A stretch of DNA of 6,463 nt from Deltaproteobacteria bacterium. Lineage in GTDB: Bacteria > Myxococcota > XYA12-FULL-58-9 > JAUUZB01. This document shows, one piece after another, positions 1-6,463 of the stretch. The position numbers and the translations under genes were made by a program. The number at the start of each line of letters is the position of its first letter. The first letter of the stretch is position 1. The notes under the pieces were generated by a model. The model ran no database searches. It was not told where the DNA came from and saw nothing but the letters and a program-made list of their open reading frames with translations. The DNA lies in NCBI GenBank assembly GCA_030590185.1, contig JAUUZB010000251.1:1-6463 (forward strand), read 5' to 3'.

Positions 1-2435
1 ATCGGTAGCTCCGGCGGCTCATCGCCGTAGAGCCAACGGTATACACCAAAGGTCCGCAGGACCCTCTTAACGTAGCCGCGGGTCTCCCGGATGGAAACCT
101 CCTCTGCAAAGCGATCAAAGGGCTGGCCCTGGTGTCGCTTCCACAGGGTCTTGGCATAGCGCTCACCGGCGTTGTACGCCACCAGGCAGAAGGCCGGGTA
201 GTTGCCAAAGCGCTTCAACAGGGAAGCCACGTAGGCGCCACCGAGCCGCGCGTTGAGATCGGGGTCGAGCAGCTCCTCCGCTTGCTTGACCTGCACCGGC
301 GGTTTGAGCAGCTTGCCCGCCCGCTGGCCCGTGCTCAACAACAGCTGCGTCAACCCATAGGCCCCGGCCCAACTCACCACCTCGGCGTCAAAGGCGCTCT
401 CCTCGCGGGAGAGGGCTTGCAGGAACATGGTCGGTACCCCGTGCTCGGCCTCCGCCGCCCCGAGGGCACCGCGGTGGGCCAATGGATAGGCGGCGCGGAA
501 CAGGCCGATTTGATCCGGGCCGGGCAGCTGCTCGAGAACCGTTGCGAACTCGGTGCGCAGGCGCCAGTGGCTATCCCGGTGGGCGCCAGCCCGGTCGAGG
601 AGCAGCGCGATCAGGAGATCTGGGTCCGACGCCCCACAACCCTCGGCGAGCTCGACCGCCCGGCGCTCACCGCCCTGGGAGGCGACCCCCTGTGTTGAGG
701 CGTGGGACTTGCCCACCACTTCCCGCTCCGGCTCGGCGATCGATAACAGGAGCGCCGCCGCGTCGGTCCCGAGTCCGCGGGTGAGCAACGCCACGGCCTG
801 CTCCAGCTTCGGCTCCGCGGCGAGCCAACCCGGGCAGAGCGCGGGCACCGCTTCACCCGCCGGGACACGCAGCTTCTCGCGCCACGCCGGCCGCGACTCA
901 GGGTCTTGCTCCAGCAAGCGCTTGATGGCGAGCTGGCCGTAGAAGCCGAGGGGGGAGATCTCCAGCGTACGTCGATAGGCCGCCGTAGCCGCCTCAACCT
1001 TGCCCTGCTTCACCGCGACCCGAGCCAACCAATAGGAAGCACGGGCGCGGTCAAAGGTGCTCGCGCAGCCCGTCGCTGCGGCGGCCGCGGACAAACGTTC
1101 GGTGGCGAGCTTCAGGTCGCCACCGCGATAGGCCATCCAGGCCAACCGCCAGCGGGCATCGGCGCAGTAGTCCCCCTTCGCTGGCAACTCGGCGATGCGG
1201 GTGTAGTAGGCGGCGGCCTCGGCGTTGCGGCTCCGGCGTTGGTAGAGATCGCCGGCCCAGAACAACACGTCGTCCACCATGGTGTGACCGGCGAAGCGCT
1301 TCACAAAGGCCTCGATCGGGGCGATCGCCCGCAGCCCGGATTTGATTGAGATCACCTTCGCCGCGACATAGGCGGCGCGCCGGGCCAGATCCTCATCGGC
1401 GCAGCCCTCCACCACCGCGGTCAGGTCCTTCTCCGCCGACGTGTAATGATGCAGCTTGCGGTGGGCGAGCCCCCGGCCAAAGAGGAACCGACAACGCTCC
1501 TCCGGGGTGAGCTGCTTCTCCTCCACCGCCGCGAGGGCCTCGAGCACCCGTTCGTTGCGGTGGGCGTCGAGCAACACCTCGGCGCGCCCGAGCAACTGGG
1601 CGGCGCTCAGCTCCACACCGGCCGGCGGTGTGTCCGGTGTCTCCGGTGCCACCGGCTCCTCGAGGAAACGCTGCACCTCCACCGCGAGCGCCTCCGGTGC
1701 ACGCCCGAGGGCACGCAGGGCGCGGGCCTGGGCATCCAACAGCTTGGAGCGCGCCGAGACTTCGTCTGGCAAGATGGCCTCGAGCTTGGGAAACTCATCG
1801 AGCAAGAGCGTGGGGTTCGACACGACCATGGCTTCGGCGAGGGTCTCGACCGCTCGCGGCGCAACCGGACTGCCGGAGATCACGAGCTGGTGCAGCTCCC
1901 CCTGCGCCATCCCGAATGCCCCCCGCGCATGGAACAGCAGGCCCTGCTCGAGCGCCACCAGATCGGTCAGCACCTCATCCTTGCCCGCCTCAATGAGCGC
2001 CTGATCCGCCGCGTTCAGATCGCCCTGGCTACGCAGGGCCATCGCCGCCACCAGCGAGGCAGCGGGCGACGTCGTGCCCTCGAGTTTTTTTAGCGCCTCG
2101 TGGAAACGCTCCCGTTCGATCAGAACCTCGGCGGCACGGACGGCGTCGAGCTCCGGCTGCCAGGAGAGCGAGCTCAAGGTGATCGCGACACCTGCCTCAA
2201 AGAGCGGCTTGGGTTCCTCCGGGGCCGGCTCCACGGGGGAAGCGGTTGCCCCTGGGGAGAGTTTGGTGCCCGGCTCCTCGGCGGAAGCTGGCTCCGATTC
2301 TTTGGTGGAGGCGACTCCTGGCGCCAGCTCCGGGGCCGCGCTCGGCGCAGGCACCGGCTCGGGTGCCGCGCGACCGCACGCCCCTCCCGTGAACAACAAA
2401 ACGAGGCACTGGGCCCTCACCAGGGTAATGCTCAT
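1..2435 (-). CDS. Slt-type (GH23) lytic murein transglycosylase, long TPR-rich putative lipoprotein; C-terminus runs off the window
   Basis: This enzyme would cleave peptidoglycan glycan strands in the periplasm, forming 1,6-anhydro-MurNAc ends. I read the frame codon by codon and it is open over 811 residues. Residues 640-800 form the SLT domain. It contains SREESAF with catalytic Glu679, GAYGLTQLL at 691-699, AYNAG at 753-757 and ETRGYV at 784-789, all family hallmarks. Residues about 95-610 are helical, TPR/superhelix-like, as in Slt70. The N-terminus is a short export signal ending at Cys20 with a weak lipobox (Thr-Gly-Gly-Ala-Cys). It is followed by a Pro/Ala/Glu-rich linker at about 23-80, with a second Pro/Glu/Thr linker at 259-273. 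E. coli Slt70 is about 645 residues, so this one is much longer, mostly at the N-terminal side. The ATG overlaps the stop of the upstream sulfatase-like gene (ATGA). The true stop lies before position 1, probably close. The family call is firm; lipidation is less certain. Confidence 0.93.
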   Translation of the reverse strand, partial: MSITLVRAQCLVLLFTGGACGRAAPEPVPAPSAAPELAPGVASTKESEPASAEEPGTKLSPGATASPVEPAPEEPKPLFEAGVAITLSSLSWQPELDAVRAAEVLIERERFHEALKKLEGTTSPAASLVAAMALRSQGDLNAADQALIEAGKDEVLTDLVALEQGLLFHARGAFGMAQGELHQLVISGSPVAPRAVETLAEAMVVSNPTLLLDEFPKLEAILPDEVSARSKLLDAQARALRALGRAPEALAVEVQRFLEEPVAPETPDTPPAGVELSAAQLLGRAEVLLDAHRNERVLEALAAVEEKQLTPEERCRFLFGRGLAHRKLHHYTSAEKDLTAVVEGCADEDLARRAAYVAAKVISIKSGLRAIAPIEAFVKRFAGHTMVDDVLFWAGDLYQRRSRNAEAAAYYTRIAELPAKGDYCADARWRLAWMAYRGGDLKLATERLSAAAAATGCASTFDRARASYWLARVAVKQGKVEAATAAYRRTLEISPLGFYGQLAIKRLLEQDPESRPAWREKLRVPAGEAVPALCPGWLAAEPKLEQAVALLTRGLGTDAAALLLSIAEPEREVVGKSHASTQGVASQGGERRAVELAEGCGASDPDLLIALLLDRAGAHRDSHWRLRTEFATVLEQLPGPDQIGLFRAAYPLAHRGALGAAEAEHGVPTMFLQALSREESAFDAEVVSWAGAYGLTQLLLSTGQRAGKLLKPPVQVKQAEELLDPDLNARLGGAYVASLLKRFGNYPAFCLVAYNAGERYAKTLWKRHQGQPFDRFAEEVSIRETRGYVKRVLRTFGVYRWLYGDEPPELP

Positions 2436-3823
2436 TCGACGTAGCCTAGGGCCCGGAGGGACTCGCGGTCCTGATCGATCGGCTCCCGGGCGCTGAGCCG
2501 CAACCCCCCGCCGAGATAGCGCTGCAAGGCGGCCTCGAGTTGATGGGCGAGCTCGCCGGAGGCTGGCAGGGCGACCTGCTCGTATGGATCGTGGGCGAGG
2601 TCGTAGAGCTCCCGCCGGTTCGCCTCGAAGACGTAGGTCGGAAACTGCCGGGTCGACTTGCGGTGCAGGATCAAGGTCCCGGCGGCGCTGCGTACCGCGA
2701 CCATCTGCTCTTTCATGTGCTCACTGAACACCAACTCCCGGCCGCGGTCCGAGCCGCGCACGACACCGAACAGGCTCCGGCCGCGCATCGGCTCCCAGCG
2801 CGGCGCGTTCACCAGCTCCAACACGGTCGGCGCGATGTCCACGGTCGCCACCGCCTGACGATAGCGCCCCGCCGTGGCCCCGGGGGCGGCGATGATCAAC
2901 GGCACGTGCACCGCCGGCCGGTAGAGACCGCCGTGGTGAAAGTAGAGCTCGCGCTCACCCATGTTCTCGCCGTGATCCGAGGTCACGACGATCGCCGTAT
3001 CGTAGAGGCCGCGCTCCTCGAGGCCAGCGAGCAAGAGCCCGACCCCGGCGTCGGCCGCTTCGATCTCAGCGACGTACTTGGCGACGAGCTCCTCGGTGAA
3101 GCTGTGATTCGCTAGGGCTTCCTTGAACCAGGGATTCTTGCGCTGGAAACTAGGCGACGCCGCCCGGGCCCGACTGATCGGGGTACGACCATCGACAGTA
3201 GCCGGTGGGAACTCGGGCGGGGGATCGTAGGGCGCGTGGGGATCGACAAAGTGGGCCCAGAGGAAGAAGCCGTGCCCCTCGTCGCCCCGGAGTCGATCAA
3301 CCATGGCAAGCGCCTCACGCGCGACCTCGGGTGCCCGCCGTTCTTTCCGTTTGGCGCGGGTGATCTGCTCGAAGCCCTGGCCGAGATTCGCGACCTCGGG
3401 GTTCAAGTGCGGAAAGGTGATCACCGCACCGGTCCGCAACCCGTGATCACGCAGGGCCGCGGCCAGCGTAGGTATACCGTCCTCAACCCCGCTCTCGTTG
3501 TCGTGGACGCCGTGATCCCGCGGGTAGAGGGAGGTCATGATCGAGGCGTGGGACGGGTTGGTGAGCATCGAGGCGGAGATACACTCCTCGAACAACCACC
3601 CCCGCGCCGCGAGCGCATCGAGATTCGGGGTCTCGGCCCGACCGCCGTAGGCGCTCAGATAATCGGCCCGCAGGGTGTCGATGGTGACCAACACCACGTT
3701 GCGCGCCTGGGGTAGGCTCGGCTCCGCCCGCCGCGAAACTGGCGCCTCGGCGGGCAAGACCATGGGATCATCACAGCCCATGACGACCAGGAGCAGCGAG
3801 AGAATGGACCGCGAGTACGTCAT
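2432..3823 (-). CDS. Sulfatase-fold (alkaline phosphatase superfamily) lipoprotein with Thr at the nucleophile position
   Basis: The 463-residue protein begins with a lipoprotein signal whose box is Val-Met-Gly-Cys17, followed by Asp18-Asp19. The core shows sulfatase-superfamily landmarks: VTIDTLRAD with metal-ligand Asp49, TNPSHAS at 88-94, DPHAPY at 194-199, SDHGEN with Asp283/His284, His297 in the HHGG stretch, and a C-terminal ELYDLAHDP at 405-413. The residue that would be formylglycine is Thr88, and the usual Arg of C-x-P-S-R is His92. A formylglycine sulfatase is therefore unlikely; a phosphodiesterase or phosphotransferase using Thr is the family-based alternative. The substrate is unknown. 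The protein ends in ALGYVE, a tail I recall from related proteins. The start is forced: an in-frame stop lies at 3836-3838 with no ATG, GTG or TTG between. There is no clear Shine-Dalgarno. It is the first gene of the coupled pair with the transglycosylase and probably acts at a membrane surface in the periplasm. Confidence 0.92.
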   Translation of the reverse strand: MTYSRSILSLLLVVMGCDDPMVLPAEAPVSRRAEPSLPQARNVVLVTIDTLRADYLSAYGGRAETPNLDALAARGWLFEECISASMLTNPSHASIMTSLYPRDHGVHDNESGVEDGIPTLAAALRDHGLRTGAVITFPHLNPEVANLGQGFEQITRAKRKERRAPEVAREALAMVDRLRGDEGHGFFLWAHFVDPHAPYDPPPEFPPATVDGRTPISRARAASPSFQRKNPWFKEALANHSFTEELVAKYVAEIEAADAGVGLLLAGLEERGLYDTAIVVTSDHGENMGERELYFHHGGLYRPAVHVPLIIAAPGATAGRYRQAVATVDIAPTVLELVNAPRWEPMRGRSLFGVVRGSDRGRELVFSEHMKEQMVAVRSAAGTLILHRKSTRQFPTYVFEANRRELYDLAHDPYEQVALPASGELAHQLEAALQRYLGGGLRLSAREPIDQDRESLRALGYVE

Positions 3824-3942
3824 GACCGGCAGAAGCTAACACGGCGCCTTGCCCTGGCGAAGATTCCGGCCCAACCGGCTGGGGCAGATTTGCAGGTGGG
3901 GGCCGAGATCGAGGATGCACGGGGCGAGTAGCCAGCCCGGAC
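3824..3942. other. 119-base intergenic gap between the ATPase and the sulfatase-like lipoprotein gene
   Basis: Both flanking genes run on the minus strand. I find no convincing terminator or promoter here. The short GC-rich palindromic bits have stems of 4 bp or less and no T-run. The downstream pair may have its own unrecognised promoter or be read through from the ATPase gene. Confidence 0.5.
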
Positions 3943-5115
3943 TCAACCACCGATGTCAAATAGCGGTCGCCCGCCGGCGATACTCTGGAGGGGTACGGCT
4001 TCGACGTTATCGGCGACGGGAAAACGCTTTGACCCTGGATAGAGGATGACCACACGTTCCAACCCGAGGTCCTCGAGGGCGTGGCGGATGGACGGCGTCA
4101 TGCGCGGCGTGTCTGTGCGTTTGCACTCGACGGCCAGCAGCCTGTCGCCGCGACGCAGGATGAGATCGATCTCCGCGCCTTGGTGGGTTGCCCAGAAATA
4201 TGCTTCATCATGGGGCTCGGCGATCAATACCTGTTCAACGACGAAGCCCTCCCAGGAAGCCCCCACCTTGGGGTGGACCAGCAGCCCCTTGAGGGAGTCG
4301 ATGCCGAGCAGTTGGTGCAACAGACCGCTGTCGCGTACATAAATCTTCGGCGCTTTCACCTGACGCTTGCGCAGGTTGGCGTGGTACGGCTGCAGCTGGC
4401 GGATCATAAACGCGTCGGTCATGAGATCGAGGTGGCGACGGGTCGTTGATTCGCTGACTCCCAGGGCCCGGGCTGGTTCAACGGCTTTCCAAATCTGCCC
4501 GTGATAGTGCGCCAGCATGGCCCAGAATCGCCGCAGGGCGGCGGCCGGAACCCGCACCCCCCACTGGGGCAGATCGCGCTCGAGTAGTGTCTGGATGAAA
4601 CTCTTGCGCCACGCCACACTGTCTGTCTCGTTGTCGGCTAGGTAGGAGAGGGGCATGCTGCCACGCAGCCACAGCCTACGTTCCGCCTCCGTTCCCAGCT
4701 CTTGAAGGCAAAAGCCCCCGATCAGCACCCGCTCCATGCGACCCGCCAGGCTCTCCGAGGTCTGGCGGAGGAGATCTCCTGAGGCGCTGCCGAGGACGAG
4801 AAAGCGCGCCGGAGCCTCGGCCCGGTCTGTCAGCACGCGCAGCATCGGAAACAGATCGGGGCGTCGCTGCACCTCGTCGATCACGACCAAGCCCCGTAGA
4901 GGTCTCAGGGCGCTCATCGGCTCGTCGAGCCGCGCGAGGCTGGCGGGGTCTTCGAGGTCAAAGTAATTGACCGACTCCTCCGAGAGGAGCTGGCGGGCCA
5001 AGGTCGTCTTGCCGCTTTGACGTGGTCCGACCAACACGACAACGCGACTGCGGGAGAGGGCACGCTCGAGGGTCGCCAAGATGGCGGGGCGGGCAATCAT
5101 GGCACACCTTACCAT
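3943..5115 (-). CDS. AAA-type ATPase with C-terminal DUF4143 (PD-(D/E)XK-like) domain
   Basis: This is a 390-residue cytoplasmic ATPase of the AAA_14 plus DUF4143 family, whose biological role is poorly known. Walker A is GPRQSGKTT at 30-38, Walker B is LVVIDE at 76-81, and a sensor-like LVLGS lies at 106-110, followed by SLAGRMERV at 122-130. Residues about 211-230 look like a winged-helix/HTH segment. The C-terminal domain keeps a PD-(D/E)XK-like set: WEG with Glu289, GAEIDLIL with Asp317, and Glu330-x-Lys332. The length is typical and the gene is intact. I chose Met1 because GAGG sits 7 bases upstream of it. Met6 (at 5100) is an alternative that fits the usual family N-terminus, with AAGG 6 bases upstream. 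Its sampled rows are lower in GC than those of the transglycosylase gene. No antitoxin, transposase or methylase is adjacent, so its role cannot be read from context. Confidence 0.93.
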   Translation of the reverse strand: MVRCAMIARPAILATLERALSRSRVVVLVGPRQSGKTTLARQLLSEESVNYFDLEDPASLARLDEPMSALRPLRGLVVIDEVQRRPDLFPMLRVLTDRAEAPARFLVLGSASGDLLRQTSESLAGRMERVLIGGFCLQELGTEAERRLWLRGSMPLSYLADNETDSVAWRKSFIQTLLERDLPQWGVRVPAAALRRFWAMLAHYHGQIWKAVEPARALGVSESTTRRHLDLMTDAFMIRQLQPYHANLRKRQVKAPKIYVRDSGLLHQLLGIDSLKGLLVHPKVGASWEGFVVEQVLIAEPHDEAYFWATHQGAEIDLILRRGDRLLAVECKRTDTPRMTPSIRHALEDLGLERVVILYPGSKRFPVADNVEAVPLQSIAGGRPLFDIGG

Positions 5116-5121
5116 GAAAAA

Positions 5122-5129
5122 CCCTCACC
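5122..5129 (-). promoter_or_regulatory. Ribosome binding site candidate supporting Met1 of the ATPase
   Basis: On the minus strand the sequence GGTGAGGG precedes the ATG at 5115. GAGG lies 7 bases from it across a T-rich spacer. This is a better match and spacing than the AAGG ahead of the internal ATG at 5100, and it is why the longer start was preferred. Confidence 0.5.
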
Positions 5130-5145
5130 GCGTGACGGATATTCA

Positions 5146-5166
5146 TGGTGCCCGGGAGAGGCACCA
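5146..5166. repeat. Perfect 7-bp inverted repeat in the divergent intergenic region
   Basis: TGGTGCC at 5146-5152 and GGCACCA at 5160-5166 flank a 7-base centre. It lies between the divergent ATPase and exported sulfatase-like genes. No T-run follows on either strand, so it does not look like an intrinsic terminator. An operator for a dimeric regulator is possible, but nothing else in the window supports one. Confidence 0.45.
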
Positions 5167-5188
5167 GTGGCCTTCAGCCGACGTTTTC

Positions 5189-5217
5189 TTGGCGAACCCG
5201 CCCAACAATGATCAAAT
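5189..5217 (+). promoter_or_regulatory. Candidate sigma-70-type promoter for the exported sulfatase-like gene
   Basis: TTGGCG at 5189-5194 (4 of 6 matches to TTGACA) and TCAAAT at 5212-5217 (4 of 6 to TATAAT) are separated by 17 bases. The expected start point, about 7 bases past the -10, falls at or next to the ATG at 5224. That would give a leaderless or nearly leaderless message, in keeping with the missing Shine-Dalgarno. Promoter consensus in this organism is unknown. Confidence 0.3.
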
Positions 5218-5223
5218 ACCCCC

Positions 5224-6463
5224 ATGCCCCGCATCACCACCCTCATCCTCGCCGTCGCTCTCACCCTGCCCCTGCCGGCCCACGCCACCGGCAGCAAGAC
5301 GATCCTGTTCGTGATGTACGACGCCGTGCGCGCCGATCACGTCGGCGTCTATGGTTACGAGCGGCCAACCACTCCCACCATCGACGCCCTAGCCAAGGAG
5401 AGCACCCGCTACACCCGGGCCTACGTCAACTCACCCTGGACGCGGCCCTCCACCGCTACCTTCCTGACCGGCCTGTACGCCTCGCGCCATCGGGTGGAGA
5501 CCGACAAGTCCAAGCTCGCCAAGTCGATCCGCACCCTGGCGGCGCGCCTCAAGGCGCTGGGCTACTACACGGTCGGCTTCTCGGCCAACGGCAACGGCGG
5601 CTCGCTCGCCAACCTCCACAAGGATTTCGATCGCTTCGAAGACCCGACCAACACCTACAAGCGCGGCACCCGCGGCAAGACCTACTGCTGCTACGGCCTG
5701 CCCTCGGCCGAGTTCCTCACCGACAAGGTGGTGCGATTCCTCGAGCAGGACAAACACGAAAAGCGCTTCATCTTCATCTTCTACGTCGACCCCCACGACC
5801 CCTACGGCGCCCCCCCGGACATCGAAAAGAAATTCCTCGGCGCGGACTTCAAGGGCACGATCCGACGCGAGGCGATATGGGAGTACAACAACGACTACCC
5901 GCCCGACGAGCGCTTCTCCCTGATGGCGCTCTACGACGCCGGCATCCACTACGCCGACCGTGAGTTCGCTAAGGTCCTGACCAAGCTCAAGACCAAGGGC
6001 CTCTACGACGACGCCACCATCATCTTCACCGGCGACCACGGCGAAGGCTTCGGTGAGCACGGCTTCTACCTCCACGCCCATCATTTCTGGGAGGAGGTGA
6101 TCCACGTACCGCTGGTGATCAAGGGCCCGGGCTTCGCCGCCAACAAAGTGGAGACGCGCCTCACCCAGTCGGTCGACGTGGCGACCACCATGGCGGCCAT
6201 CGGCGGCGCCGACACCACGGGCATGCACGGCCACTCCTTGCTCGAGCCGCCCGAGGCCGAGGAATTCGTGATCAGCGAATATAATGAGTACGGCATCCAC
6301 CGTCAGGCCATCGTGGGCGAGCGCTACAAGGTGATCTGGCAGCGACCGGCCGACCGCAAGTGGTACATGCGCGCCGCAAAGAATCCGAAGTACTACCCCT
6401 CGGTCTCCTTTGACAAAGAGGTCGTTCGCGTCTTCGATCTGATCAACGACCCCGGGGAGAAAA
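5224..6463 (+). CDS. Exported sulfatase-fold protein with Thr at the nucleophile position; C-terminus cut by window end
   Basis: The visible 413 residues belong to the alkaline phosphatase/sulfatase superfamily. A Sec signal (hydrophobic about 5-18, likely cleavage after Ala19-His20-Ala21) and no lipobox predict a soluble periplasmic or secreted enzyme. Landmarks are MYDAVRADH with Asp33, WTRPSTATFLTG at 72-83, YVDPHDPY at 187-194, GDHGEGFGEHG with Asp271/His272, and HAHHFWEE with His287. The formylglycine position is Thr73 and the usual Arg is Thr77, so classical sulfatase activity is unlikely. Adjacent Cys155-Cys156 sit in a stretch after the DRFED segment. VFDLINDPGEK at 403-413 corresponds to the end-of-domain motif seen in the lipoprotein paralogue, so perhaps 30-80 residues are missing. 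The start is forced: an in-frame TGA is at 5209-5211 and no other start codon lies between. No Shine-Dalgarno precedes it. The gene is transcribed divergently from the ATPase. The substrate is unknown. Confidence 0.92.
   Translation, partial: MPRITTLILAVALTLPLPAHATGSKTILFVMYDAVRADHVGVYGYERPTTPTIDALAKESTRYTRAYVNSPWTRPSTATFLTGLYASRHRVETDKSKLAKSIRTLAARLKALGYYTVGFSANGNGGSLANLHKDFDRFEDPTNTYKRGTRGKTYCCYGLPSAEFLTDKVVRFLEQDKHEKRFIFIFYVDPHDPYGAPPDIEKKFLGADFKGTIRREAIWEYNNDYPPDERFSLMALYDAGIHYADREFAKVLTKLKTKGLYDDATIIFTGDHGEGFGEHGFYLHAHHFWEEVIHVPLVIKGPGFAANKVETRLTQSVDVATTMAAIGGADTTGMHGHSLLEPPEAEEFVISEYNEYGIHRQAIVGERYKVIWQRPADRKWYMRAAKNPKYYPSVSFDKEVVRVFDLINDPGEK

Noticed and set aside
1446..2093. 215-codon plus-strand frame opposite the transglycosylase gene
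   Set aside because: It shares codon boundaries with the real minus-strand frame and shows only composition expected from its complement.
3548..3568. Calling the two sulfatase-like genes choline- or aryl-sulfatase by name
   Set aside because: The formylglycine Cys/Ser is absent and no substrate-specific motif can be seen, so a named activity would be invented.
3954..3959. Perfect TTGACA on the minus strand at the end of the ATPase gene, as a -35 box for the downstream pair
   Set aside because: No acceptable -10 hexamer lies 16-19 bases downstream, and the bases encode the last residues of the ATPase.
3967..3980. Hairpin TCGCC-CGCC-GGCGA near the end of the ATPase gene as a terminator
   Set aside because: It lies inside the coding sequence with a 5-bp stem and no adequate T-run after it.
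3771..4055. 94-codon minus-strand frame spanning the gap between the ATPase and the sulfatase-like gene
   Set aside because: It overlaps both real genes out of frame and has low-complexity, Pro/Ser-rich content with no motif or ribosome site.
5145..5963. 272-codon plus-strand frame overlapping the start of the exported sulfatase-like gene
   Set aside because: It is Arg/Pro/His-rich with no motifs and is an out-of-frame shadow of the sulfatase-like coding sequence.
5431..6300. 289-codon open frame on the minus strand opposite the exported sulfatase-like gene
   Set aside because: It mirrors the codon pattern of a GC-rich gene, has a Val/Gly/Glu-rich composition with no recognisable motif, and the opposite strand carries a clear enzyme with catalytic motifs.

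Overview
The window comes from a high-GC Gram-negative bacterium. Hand counts of single 60-base rows run from 57 to 78 % GC, and exported lipoproteins sit beside a periplasmic-type lytic transglycosylase. The style of the two sulfatase-like proteins and the long TPR-rich transglycosylase resembles Myxococcota and other former Deltaproteobacteria. That placement is an impression, not a demonstration. There are four protein genes, two cut by the window edges. I see no RNA gene, insertion sequence or CRISPR array.

Left part (1-3823, minus strand). A sulfatase-like lipoprotein gene (3823 to 2432) is followed directly by a very large Slt-type lytic transglycosylase gene (from 2435, running off the left edge). 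Their stop and start overlap as ATGA, so they almost certainly form a translationally coupled pair. Both products carry N-terminal signals for export, and the pair points to cell-envelope work.

Middle (3943-5115, minus strand). A complete AAA-type ATPase with a C-terminal DUF4143 / PD-(D/E)XK-like domain lies 119 bases upstream of the sulfatase-like gene. It has no evident functional link to its neighbours. The rows sampled from it are lower in GC than those sampled from the transglycosylase gene, so it may be an acquired gene.

Right part (5116-6463). A 108-base divergent intergenic region holds a perfect 7-bp inverted repeat and a plausible promoter. A second sulfatase-like gene follows on the plus strand. 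It has a cleavable Sec signal and is cut at its C-terminus by the window edge.

The most notable point is that both sulfatase-fold proteins have Thr where formylglycine sulfatases have Cys or Ser. The alkaline-phosphatase-superfamily fold signature is otherwise clear. They are therefore probably not classical sulfatases and may be phosphodiesterases or phosphotransferases acting outside the cytoplasm. I see no clear new multi-gene system. The coupled Thr-nucleophile lipoprotein and lytic transglycosylase is the best candidate for something undescribed.
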